DNA of 29,643 nt, from assembly GCA_028819195.1 (NCBI GenBank), contig JAPPMF010000006.1:1-29643 (forward strand), written 5' to 3'. A program made the position numbers and the translations under genes. Shown one piece after another: positions 7,706 through 15,388 of the stretch. The first letter of the stretch is position 1, and each line of letters begins with the position of its first letter. A model generated the notes under the pieces. It searched no databases. It worked only from the letters and a program-made list of their open reading frames with translations, and had not been told where the DNA came from. Source of the stretch: Bin55 sp028819195 (GTDB lineage Bacteria; Pseudomonadota; Gammaproteobacteria; Pseudomonadales; Azotimanducaceae).

Positions 7706-8466
7706 ACTTTAACGAACAACGGGAAATCGAGTCTTTACATTTTGATATTCGAGCAAATGTAGCTTCTGGGCTAGATGTCTTATTGTCAGTAATCGCTGAT
7801 GACCCTGCAGTGTTATCTTTACAAAAAAAGCTCCGAGAAGATTCGTCTGTGATTTACAGCCTTATAGCTGCGATGAGGAGATTGAGAGATTCGAAATACG
7901 ATGAACAGTGTAGAAATTCGTACGACACGGCAATGACCACTTATGGCTGGATTATTGCTAGTGTATACCCAAACCTTACTGGATTAGTGGCAGATTTGTT
8001 GCGTTCTTTGCCAAACGCGTGGTGGTCTCTTTACCTAGCTCAAGATTATCAGTCTCGGATGCAAAAGAATTTAGTCTCTCATGTTCCAAATGGCACGGTG
8101 ATTGAAAGCATTGAGGACGGAAACGAAGTTTCATTTTGGAAAGTAGAGACGAATTTTTGTTCTCGTAGCCGAAACAGCGAATTTACACTAGGGTTAATAA
8201 AAGTTGAACCATGGAACGAAAGTGATGGACGAGATACTTTTGTTCAAGAAGTTCAAGCAAATCTAGGAGGGAACCCAGCCCTTGACAAGTTTAATATGTG
8301 CATTAGCCCGACCAATTTTTCTGTGAATCTGCCTTCGGATATATTCATTGGTCAGGTCAGCAATAGTGAAGTTGATACTACTTCAACCAATACTGCTAAT
8401 AAGCGTAAGGACTTAGATTCGAAATCCGTTCCGTACAAATGTGATAGTCAGAGTGCTACCGTGTGA
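7702..8466 (+). CDS. Unknown protein, second gene of the three-gene operon
   Basis: A 254-residue protein I do not recognise. The N-terminal half is helical (VASGLDVLLSVIADDP, IYSLIAAMRRLRDS). The segment YGWIIASVYPNLTGLVADLL is moderately hydrophobic and may be buried rather than membrane-spanning. The C-terminal half looks like beta-strands (VSFWKVETNF, FTLGLIKVEPW), followed by a polar tail rich in Ser, Thr and Asn. No catalytic motif stands out. Its ATG overlaps the stop of the first gene, and its stop overlaps the GTG of the third. Confidence 0.6.
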   Translation: MNFNEQREIESLHFDIRANVASGLDVLLSVIADDPAVLSLQKKLREDSSVIYSLIAAMRRLRDSKYDEQCRNSYDTAMTTYGWIIASVYPNLTGLVADLLRSLPNAWWSLYLAQDYQSRMQKNLVSHVPNGTVIESIEDGNEVSFWKVETNFCSRSRNSEFTLGLIKVEPWNESDGRDTFVQEVQANLGGNPALDKFNMCISPTNFSVNLPSDIFIGQVSNSEVDTTSTNTANKRKDLDSKSVPYKCDSQSATV

Positions 8467-8903
8467 AACATCGTTTCGCGATTTTATGTCAAGCGTCTGT
8501 AGTAGATACGCTTACCCACAACATTAGTTTGTTCAATCTGATTGATCGATTTCAACTGGATTCAGATAACGTGGGTTTTACTGAACGAGGACCGGTACAC
8601 AGTGAAGCTGTATCTGTACCTTTTGCAGCTCATCTTGTCGTAATGTCTGAACGATCAAAATCTAGTACACCTGAGTCATGTGAAGCTAGGATAGTTTTGC
8701 AGATACCTAGCGGAGAAAACATAGGTCCCTCCCTGTTTTGTATAGATCTATCAGAATTTCGACGTACCCATAATGTTATTCGATTCAATGTGTTTCCGTA
8801 CTGTGGTGTTGGGAGATATTTGTTTGAAGTGGAATACAAAAACAGTGAAACCGGAAAATGGGAAAAAGTAGATTCCGTTCCGCTTGAAGTTGAAGTGTCG
8901 TAG
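8463..8903 (+). CDS. Small beta-rich protein (DUF6941-like), third gene of the operon
   Basis: A 146-residue protein with a GTG start overlapping the upstream stop (GTGA). It opens with KHRFAILCQASVVDTLTHNISLFNLIDRF and ends GRYLFEVEYKNSETG followed by SVPLEVEV. This is the general shape of DUF6941-type all-beta proteins, which begin with a short strand, an Ala-rich turn and a statement about a 'default' value and end in an immunoglobulin-like strand pair. The match is weak. Function is unknown. No transmembrane helix or signal peptide is present. After its stop, 8904-9184 holds no gene that I see and separates it from the convergent SulP gene. Confidence 0.55.
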   Translation: MKHRFAILCQASVVDTLTHNISLFNLIDRFQLDSDNVGFTERGPVHSEAVSVPFAAHLVVMSERSKSSTPESCEARIVLQIPSGENIGPSLFCIDLSEFRRTHNVIRFNVFPYCGVGRYLFEVEYKNSETGKWEKVDSVPLEVEVS

Positions 8904-9184
8904 GGAAGCATTGGTTTGGACATTTTGGTACGACACAGAACACACGGAGGTATCTAAATTTTGGCACAAGGTCCCCACACAATTTTTAGAACTCTTTTGT
9001 AGCCAAGTTATTGATCAAAGTGTTCGCAATTTGTTGTCATAAGAGAGCTTACAATAACCCTCCGTTACTAACATTTCTATAGTTTTTTGGCGTGGTTAAT
9101 GTACGCTTTCCTTTACATTTACATACTCCAATCCTGCTAGAATTATTGATCATTATTCGAATGATTACCTGATTAAAGATTGCT

Positions 9185-10854
9185 TTAGTCCACTTGCTTT
9201 TCGGTAATCGCTAATTGATTGAGGAGTTCTCGCGCTAATTTTGTCGCTTCTTCATAATCGGCGACAATGTGTTCATCTGGTATAGCGTCAAATACCCTGA
9301 GTGAACTCAATACACCAGCGACTTCTTCAGATTGACCTGATACAATGAGTGGGATATTCGCCTCGCGTACAGAAACCACCACATCATCAAGAGCAATTGC
9401 TGCACTGTCGTCTACGTCTGTAGTATCTTCAAAGTTCAAAATGATCACATCGTGGGCTACGATATCTGCCGCGATAGCAGATGCCAACATATTAGATGAC
9501 CCAATCGAAAATCTTCCTCTCAAATTAACCGCACATACGGGTACATGTTCTGTATCGATTTCGTCTAAGTTTTTCGCTCCAAGAAAGTTGATCAGCGGAA
9601 TGGATTGAACGCTATCAAGTTCCGCACCCCCAAGTCGTCGAGATTGGACGATACCGGCAACAATGATTCCTAGTGCGACAGCAAAGATCAAATCGAACAA
9701 TATTGTCATAAAGAAAGTGATGAGCATTACCACTACATATTCGCGACGAATCACCAACAAACGAGTTACATAACGCCACTCAATGATGTCAACACCGACG
9801 CGAATGAGTACCGCTGCTAAAACTGATAACGGTACGGGCTCGGCTATCCCTCCGAACCAAACTAGTAAACCGAGTAGTAGTAGTGCTGCTATCATTCCCG
9901 ACACTCGTGATCGTCCACCTGCACCCACATTGGTGAGGGTTCCCATCGTGGCACCGGCACCAGGTAAACCACCGACTATGCCCGCTGCTAGATTTCCGAT
10001 CCCTTGACCGATCAGCTCACGATTTGGATTGTGTCGTGTTCGAGTCTTGGTATCAGCTACCAATGATGTCAGCAAACTGTCAATAGATCCAAGGAGAGCA
10101 ATCATCAATGCTGGACTGAGAATGTCCGCAATAGAATTCCACTGAAATCAGGAGAATAGAAACTTGGCATACCAGACGGGATGGAACCAATAGTCTTTAC
10201 ATCGGAAAGGAAAAATAGCGCAATTAAGGTTCCCACAGTCATTGCAACGAGAGGTGCTGGGAGATAATTTCGAAGCTTTTTTGGCCAGAAAAAACAAATG
10301 ACTAGTGCGATGACTCCAACTGAAAAATCTTGCCATTGGATGTTTACTATTGCATTTCCCCAAGTGGCGACTTGCTGTACCACACCACCGCTCGCAACCT
10401 CTACACCGAGCCATGGGTTAATGTGCAACACGATAATGATCAGACCAATTCCGGTCAAGAATCCCGCGATAACGGAATACGATGTGTATTGAATGAAACT
10501 CCCTAAACGTGAGAGTCCAAGAAAGATTTGTATAACTCCCGCCAACATCACGATCGTAAATGCTGAAGCAAGGCTATCTGCATAGATCGTCACAATGGCG
10601 GTCATTGCGACGGTCATGGGACCGGTAGGTCCCGAAATTTGAGCGGGAGTACCGCCGAACAAAGCGGCAAAGAAACCGACAGCTATGGCACCATACAACC
10701 CAGCTAACGGTCCAAGACCCGACGCTACCCCAAAAGCGAGTGCCATCGGTAGCATTACGATTGCGGAAGTTATTCCACCAAAAAGATTACCGATGCATCG
10801 TTGAACAAATGTTCCAGCATCGAAGGATTGTTTATTTCCGGAGAGAGGGTTCAC
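9185..10854 (-). pseudogene. SulP/SLC26-type anion transporter with STAS domain, one frameshift
   Basis: The first part (GTG at 10854, GGGAG upstream) reads GGITSAIVMLPMALAFGVASGLGP, the SulP start motif, and ISGPTGPMTVAMTAI, the substrate-site loop. It runs off frame after YSPDF and ends at 10105. The second part resumes in the -1 frame with QWNSIADILSPALMIALLGS and continues through the last helices (GQGIGNLAAGIVGGLPGAGA) to a C-terminal STAS domain ending at 9185. One added base at the AAA of 10145-10147 (plus strand) would restore a full SulP protein of about 556 residues. The STAS core retains TDVDDSAAIAL, with Ser where SpoIIAA-type proteins are phosphorylated. The break may be a real mutation or a sequencing error; a TTG at 10108 could restart translation but would leave half a transporter. 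Confidence 0.85.
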
Positions 10855-11426
10855 TCTCAGTCTCCCATTCGTTCAAACAAATTGTACGTGATTTGCTGTT
10901 AGATCACGACCGATCTCAGCCGACAAGCGAAAGCGATGGGCATACGAATAGTGACTAGTTGATCCCATAACTAACGCAGCTTAATGCCATCTAGCGGGCT
11001 CTAGTTCCACAAAAAGCTTCCCACACCCTGCTGTCGCAGTGCTCAAATTAGTTACGGGAACAGGAGACCCACACGATGTTAGCAAATCAAATTTCTGCAG
11101 CGATTTGTTGACGAAGACAAAGTAGTTCATACGGCTTATGCCGAGAAATGCAGCCGTGGATAGTAGCGACTACTATTTATCTCAGGTATATAGATTGGCA
11201 TCAAAACAAGAAGTATATGTGCCACCACAAGCGGGTGTTTTCAAAAAACAGGAACGCGACCCGAAAAAACTAGATATATCCAGTTGTTCGACTTATGGTG
11301 TTTTTTCTTATTTGTATAGGTGTTCTTGTAACATACAGTGTCTTTTAGCTGAAAAATACGACCTGCTCAATCGATTCATACACCTTACTCACTGAATTTT
11401 CGAAAATTCGTAGTGCTTGCAGATCG
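10855..11426. other. 572-bp intergenic stretch without a convincing gene
   Basis: No reading frame here has a good ribosome site plus a recognisable product. It should contain the leader and promoter of the SulP gene (leftward) and the end of the 11427-11657 gene. The only structure I can point to is the inverted repeat at 10964-11058. Confidence 0.5.
10964..11058 (-). other. Long-range inverted repeat enclosing 73 nt, possible structured leader of the SulP gene
   Basis: CCCATAACTAA (10964-10974) pairs with TTAGTTACGGG (11048-11058) at ten of eleven positions. The enclosed segment has further short complementary pieces (CTGC/GCAG on the minus strand). It lies 110-200 bp upstream of the SulP start on the transcribed strand. 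I do not recognise a known riboswitch in it. Confidence 0.3.
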
Positions 11427-11657
11427 TTAGGCTTTAGGCTGTTCCTTCTTTTCAGTATCCGACTTGGAAGGTTCTGGTCCTAAAGGTGGGCCGAGCGTGA
11501 TTTTGACTTTACTCATGATTTGCTCGGCTGTCCGTTTAGCTTCCTCCTCAACGGTGAGCACTTCTTCTTCTTTTTCATAATCTGGAATGTAGTGCCTGAT
11601 CAACTCTAAGCCGGAATAAAAACGTTTCGGGTTGGTCTTGGGTTTTGGTTTGGACAT
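11427..11657 (-). CDS. Small highly charged protein, function unknown
   Basis: A 76-residue protein with a Lys/Pro-rich start (SKPKPKTNPKRFYSGLELI), an acidic helical middle (EKEEEVLTVEEEAKRTAEQI) and a Pro-rich end (LGPPLGPEP). The ATG has a good ribosome site (AGGAGAG) seven to eight bases upstream. It starts directly after the stop codon of the decayed proteasome-like gene (TAA then ATG), so it was probably translated with it and may have been its partner. The intact proteasome-like gene at 21359-22588 has no such neighbour. No domain was recognised. Confidence 0.6.
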   Translation of the reverse strand: MSKPKPKTNPKRFYSGLELIRHYIPDYEKEEEVLTVEEEAKRTAEQIMSKVKITLGPPLGPEPSKSDTEKKEQPKA

Positions 11658-11940
11658 TTAGTCTCTCCTGCTGTACTCTGAAATAACACGTGGGTTGAGT
11701 TCAGCTTGAAAGTAGTGTTTCCGCTTAAGCCAAATAAAACCATCGCCTTTCGATATCAGTGCTACATCAATGGGTCCTGAAACAGTTTATCGTTGCCAGA
11801 CAGCATTTATCTCACTTAATATTGATTGTACACATTCTGTAAAACTCACACTCAAGCTAGCTCCTAGTAGTACATCATGTTATTCAGTGATTGCGGCTAA
11901 GCGTCCGCTAACAGTTTCCAGGATTTCTGTAACTGTGATA
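11658..11940 (-). pseudogene. C-terminal remnant of a proteasome-like Ntn-hydrolase gene
   Basis: The minus strand reads TVSGPIDVALISKGDGFIWL, then KRKHYFQAELNPRV and a TAA at 11658-11660. The last part matches the end of the intact protein at 21359-22588 (HIDVALIIKDDGFNWV). Upstream in the same frame, EINAVWQR precedes an in-frame TAA, and TEILETVSGRLAAITE precedes another. The N-terminal catalytic part is missing, so this is a broken second copy of the family. Its DNA differs clearly from the intact gene, so it is a separate homologue rather than a recent duplicate. The upstream limit is approximate. Confidence 0.7.
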
Positions 11941-12121
11941 GTTTTGGTCCGATTTACGAGGGGAAGGGGGACGAGATTAGAGTAAGAACTGGAGTCGGGA
12001 AAAACCCGAGATGGCTCATACTCTTGCACGAACTAAATCGTCGCAATCCAATATTCGTTTGTAGATTTGAATAAGTGATTAAGTGACTGACCGTCAAATT
12101 TCGATCAGAAGTAATTTTTAG

Positions 12122-13384
12122 TCAACTCGATCTCTCTGAGTAAACGGGGTACCTCCTACACAGTTCAAGCACTTTCATCCCGACCGAAGCAACCAATTCA
12201 TCATTTGTGGGTTCATCAAGAATGTCGCAAATCCCATTCGCGACGAAGGAACATTCTTGTTTACTAAATCCTCGTCTTGTCACGGCAGCAGAGCCTATTC
12301 TTAGACGATTTGGAACAGCAGGCGATCGCCTGTCCGTTCGAGACCTAATCTTATTAATGCTGATATTCGCTCGTTTCAGAGATTCATAAGCGAGCTCGGC
12401 AGGGTAGTTGGAGTCACTCAGTCTCACCAAAAACATGTGGGTATCCGTACCTTTGGAAATTACCTTATAGCCGCGGTCGCTAAAACATTGAGCCATCGTA
12501 CGCGCATTTGCTACTACACTCATTTGATACTCTCGAAATTCGGTACTAGCCGCTTCCTTGAAGCAGACGGCTTTCGCTGCTATGACGTGCATGAAGGGAC
12601 CACCTTGTGTTCCGGGGAACAAAGCAGAGTTGAGTTTGCGCTGGATTTCGGAGTTTGAACGCGCCAAGATCATACCTCCTCGCGGTCCAGCAAGAGTCTT
12701 ATGTGTAGTGGAAGTTACGACGTCAGCGTGAGGAACTGGATTGGGGTAAATACCTGCGGCAACCAAACCTGCTACATGTGCCATATCCACCATTAAATAG
12801 GCTCCGACGGAGTCAGCAATTTCGCGGAACTTAACCCAGTCTAATTCACGACTATACGCAGAAAATCCTGCTACTAAGATTTTTGGTTTGTGTGCTTGTG
12901 CTTGTGCGAAAACTTCATCGTAATCGACTAAACCGGTGTCGGCTCGAACACCGTAGTGGACGCAACGGTAGATTCTTCCCGAAAAGTTCAATGGAGAACC
13001 ATGCGTTGTATGGCCTCCTTGAGATGAGTTCATACCGAGTATTACATCGTTGGGTTCAAGCAGTGCTAGGTAGACTGCCGCGTTTGCTTGACTACCAGAA
13101 TGCGGTTGTACATTTGCGTAGTCGGCACCAAAGAGTCGTTTTGCTCTTTCAATTGCTAAGAGTTCAATCTGATCAACAAAGTCACAACCGCCGTAGTACC
13201 TTTTACCGGGATAGCCTTCGGCATACTTATTTGTCATCACACAACCTTGTGCTTCGAGTACTGCTGGTGAAGCATAGTTTTCCGAGGCAGAAAGTTCGAT
13301 ATGACATTCCTGTCGGCGATTCTCGGCTCGAATCGTCTCCCAAACGTCCGGATCTACATCACTTAATGGAACTTGAGCAAACAC
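12122..13384 (-). CDS. Divergent serine hydroxymethyltransferase-like PLP enzyme
   Basis: A 420-residue fold-type I PLP enzyme, collinear with GlyA. Landmarks are LSASENYASP, NKYAEGYPGKRYYGG, HSGSQAN, GGHTTHGSP, VDMAHVAG, STTHKTLAGPRGG (Schiff-base Lys) and LRIGSAAVTRRG (carboxylate-binding Arg). GlyA normally moves a one-carbon unit between serine and tetrahydrofolate. Mapped to E. coli numbering, three folate contacts are changed: Leu121 to Ser, Leu127 to Thr and Asn347 to Ile, while the PLP and amino-acid residues remain. It may therefore catalyse a folate-independent aldol or retro-aldol step; that is inference. It starts with GTG (13384), has a weak ribosome site, and is divergent from the RiPP precursor gene 229 bp away. 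Confidence 0.88.
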   Translation of the reverse strand: MFAQVPLSDVDPDVWETIRAENRRQECHIELSASENYASPAVLEAQGCVMTNKYAEGYPGKRYYGGCDFVDQIELLAIERAKRLFGADYANVQPHSGSQANAAVYLALLEPNDVILGMNSSQGGHTTHGSPLNFSGRIYRCVHYGVRADTGLVDYDEVFAQAQAHKPKILVAGFSAYSRELDWVKFREIADSVGAYLMVDMAHVAGLVAAGIYPNPVPHADVVTSTTHKTLAGPRGGMILARSNSEIQRKLNSALFPGTQGGPFMHVIAAKAVCFKEAASTEFREYQMSVVANARTMAQCFSDRGYKVISKGTDTHMFLVRLSDSNYPAELAYESLKRANISINKIRSRTDRRSPAVPNRLRIGSAAVTRRGFSKQECSFVANGICDILDEPTNDELVASVGMKVLELCRRYPVYSERSS

Positions 13385-13577
13385 AGGTTGAAATTGAATT
13401 AAAAGTAGGAGAAAAACATTTTAAACTCCCTAGGTCATCGAATAGTAGAAATTCATGCCTCATGTATAGGTGTTACTAATAAAGGAGGCTTGGATTTGGG
13501 GTAAGGATTAGACGAGTCCTACGGTTTGTATGTCTGCAAAAGAAATGCAATTGGTGTCAGTTAAGTCCGACAGTTCA

Positions 13578-13583
13578 TATAAT
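13578..13583 (+). promoter_or_regulatory. Probable -10 box of the RiPP precursor gene
   Basis: A perfect TATAAT lies 30 bases before the precursor ATG, within the 229-bp divergent space shared with the SHMT-like gene. A TTGGTG at 13551 is a possible -35, but the 21-base spacer is too long, so the -35 is weak or an activator is needed. Confidence 0.4.
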
Positions 13584-13613
13584 TAAGTTTTTCAATCTAC
13601 CAAAAGGTGCTTC

Positions 13614-13838
13614 ATGGAAGATCAAAAATTACAACGCCTCCGTGAGAAGTTGGGAATCTCCAACCAAGAACATGAGGAAATGACCGAAAGCGGTCTCGGT
13701 GTAAATTTGCAGAATAAGGTCTCCGATCATGCCGATGCTGGTGGAAATTTTGTCTCGGCTCCACCGGGAACAGAATCAGTAGCAGCAGGCGGCAACTTCG
13801 TATCTGCTCCTCCAGGTACTCAATCGGTTAAGAACTAA
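13614..13838 (+). CDS. RiPP precursor peptide with two FVSAPPGT core repeats
   Basis: A 74-residue peptide. Residues 1-40 are a charged, helical leader (KLQRLREKLGISNQEHEEM). The C-terminal part holds two copies of AGGNFVSAPPGTxSV (42-56 and 58-72, x is Glu then Gln), with Phe46-Val47-Ser48 and Phe62-Val63-Ser64 as matching FxS units, then Lys-Asn. A radical SAM/SPASM enzyme of the cyclophane type lies downstream on the same strand. In FxsB-type systems the maturase joins an aromatic side chain to the residue two positions later, so the FVS units are the likely sites. The ATG has AAAGGTG upstream at good spacing. No transporter motif such as a double-Gly cleavage site is certain; GG at 43-44 and 59-60 is part of the repeat. 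Confidence 0.75.
   Translation: MEDQKLQRLREKLGISNQEHEEMTESGLGVNLQNKVSDHADAGGNFVSAPPGTESVAAGGNFVSAPPGTQSVKN
13737..13829 (+). repeat. Two 45-bp in-frame repeats in the precursor gene, conserved only at protein level
   Basis: The repeats (13737-13781 and 13785-13829) encode 15 residues, 14 of them identical. Of the 15 codon pairs, 13 differ synonymously, one is identical (GCT) and one changes Glu to Gln. The DNA has therefore diverged widely while the peptide has not. Confidence 0.9.
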
Positions 13839-13987
13839 TCTAGTAATCTGTAGGGAATCGACTACCGTCGTTAAACGATTAACTCAAGGATTAATCTACA
13901 CCTACGAAAGTTGCAGATTTAAGAACCGATAAATGTTGGTGATAGATTCTATGACCAGCGGATGTTAGCGGTTAGTTTTCGACTAAT

Positions 13988-14014
13988 CCCATTGATGCCA
14001 GCTGCATCGATGGG
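13988..14014 (+). terminator. Hairpin between precursor and maturase genes
   Basis: CCCATTGATGC and GCATCGATGGG form an 11-bp stem (one G-U pair on the RNA) with a five-base CAGCT loop. It sits in the 262-bp space between the precursor and the radical SAM gene. There is no clear U tract after it, so it may be a weak terminator or an mRNA processing or stability element that sets a high precursor-to-enzyme ratio. The rest of this gap shows nothing else I recognise. Confidence 0.5.
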
Positions 14015-14100
14015 AAGAGTTTAGTACTCGAGTCCACTAGGCAACGCTAGTTGGAGTTTTAGGAATTTAACTACCCGTTACAGCAAGCCATAACTACATC

Positions 14101-15291
14101 GTGCAAGCATCTCAAGCAATAATCTCGTCTGATCGAGTAAAGGTTGACTTTCGCAACCTGCATACCATTGCGATTACCCTAAAAGTATCTGAAAGATGTA
14201 ACCTTGATTGCGACTACTGTTATTTTTTCAATGCTGGAGACGATAGCTATGAAGAGCATCCGAGTCTCCTGTCACATGACACATCCAAAATACTTGTACA
14301 AAGACTGAAAGAATTCGCCATCGAATACGATTTGAGGAGAATTGTTATTCATTTACACGGTGGCGAACCTTTGTTAATGCCGAGACCGCGTTTTGAACGG
14401 ATCTGCGAAGAATTTAGATCAAATCTTGATCCCATGGTTGACTTAGCACTAACGGTACAAACTAATGGTAGTCTCATCGATTTGGAATGGATTGAGACGT
14501 TTGAGAGGTACGGCATTCAGGTGGGTATTAGCCTTGATGGAGCACAAAAACATAACGACGTACACCGTTATGATCATCAAGGTAGATCTTCATACGAAGC
14601 AACGGTCCGAGGTTTCAAGTTGTGTCAAGAGCACCTAAAACACTCACCGATGATCCTCGCTGTTGTCGATGCAGAATTCAGTGCGAAGGAGATCTATCAG
14701 CACTTTCGAAAAGACCTTGGTGCCGAACATTTCGATTTTTTGCTCCCCGATTTGAATCACGACAACTTTGACGGAAACGCTGAAGCTTATGGTGATTTCT
14801 TGATCGATGTATTCGACCAAATGGTTAATGACGATGCGTCGGTGCAAGTTAGGATCATCGATCACTTTATCGCGCGGATTTATGGCTACGACAATTTCCT
14901 CTTCAGTTCGGAGAGGTACAGCCCCGAAAACCTTTTAGTAACAGTTTCGTCTGACGGAGGCATGGGACCAGAGGACACCATTCGATCGACCAAGTTTTGG
15001 AGTGGATACGATTACAAAGACGTAAAAACTTCTAGTATTGGAGAAGTTCTTCAGGACCCCATACTGCAGGATTTTGTGTACGGAAAGAACACGCCTGCAA
15101 CGGCTTGCGAGGATTGTTGTTGGCGAGACGTCTGTGGTAGTGGTCAGCCTGAACACCGATACGGGAGTGTCAATGGTTTTGATAATCCATCGGTCTATTG
15201 CGAGGGTTTAGACAAGTTCTATACTCATGTATTAAGGCACTTGGCGCTCAAAGGCGAACCGTTATCGAAAATTGGCGCGGCACTGGTCTAA
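14101..15291 (+). CDS. Radical SAM/SPASM peptide maturase, cyclophane (FxsB/XyeB/GrrM) type
   Basis: A 396-residue enzyme. The radical SAM [4Fe-4S] motif CxxxCxxC is at Cys33, Cys37 and Cys40 (SERCNLDCDYCYFF), with HLHGGEPLL as the SAM-binding GGEP motif and VQTNGSLID following. The C-terminal SPASM region reads ACEDCCWRDVCGSG, then a HRY, a GFDNPSVYCEGL and a final helix. This tail pattern (C..C.w..vCG.G...HRY..GFDNPSvYC) is that of the FxsB, XyeB and GrrM maturases, which form three-residue cyclophanes in RiPP precursors. The likely substrate is the 74-residue peptide upstream. It starts with GTG and lacks a strong ribosome site, so it may be translated at low level. Confidence 0.85.
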   Translation: MQASQAIISSDRVKVDFRNLHTIAITLKVSERCNLDCDYCYFFNAGDDSYEEHPSLLSHDTSKILVQRLKEFAIEYDLRRIVIHLHGGEPLLMPRPRFERICEEFRSNLDPMVDLALTVQTNGSLIDLEWIETFERYGIQVGISLDGAQKHNDVHRYDHQGRSSYEATVRGFKLCQEHLKHSPMILAVVDAEFSAKEIYQHFRKDLGAEHFDFLLPDLNHDNFDGNAEAYGDFLIDVFDQMVNDDASVQVRIIDHFIARIYGYDNFLFSSERYSPENLLVTVSSDGGMGPEDTIRSTKFWSGYDYKDVKTSSIGEVLQDPILQDFVYGKNTPATACEDCCWRDVCGSGQPEHRYGSVNGFDNPSVYCEGLDKFYTHVLRHLALKGEPLSKIGAALV

Positions 15292-15388
15292 ACCGTTCAA
15301 ACCTTAGGTACCGAACATTTAGGAGCGCCTGTCGTACGAGGCGGGTGGCTCAAAGATTAGATGTGCTAGTAAGTACCTCACATCACTA

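Noticed and set aside
10105..10150. Programmed -1 frameshift in the SulP gene
   Set aside because: There is no slippery heptamer at the join; a plain one-base loss explains the break better.
10964..11058. Possible integron attC site
   Set aside because: The pairing arms do not fit the RYYYAAC/GTTRRRY core sites.
11138..11395. 85-codon plus-strand frame
   Set aside because: No ribosome site, no recognisable product and low-complexity composition; not annotated as a gene.
13481..13495. Perfect AAAGGAGG followed by a TTG
   Set aside because: The frame after it stops after a few codons and the TTG is too close. No leader-peptide role could be supported.
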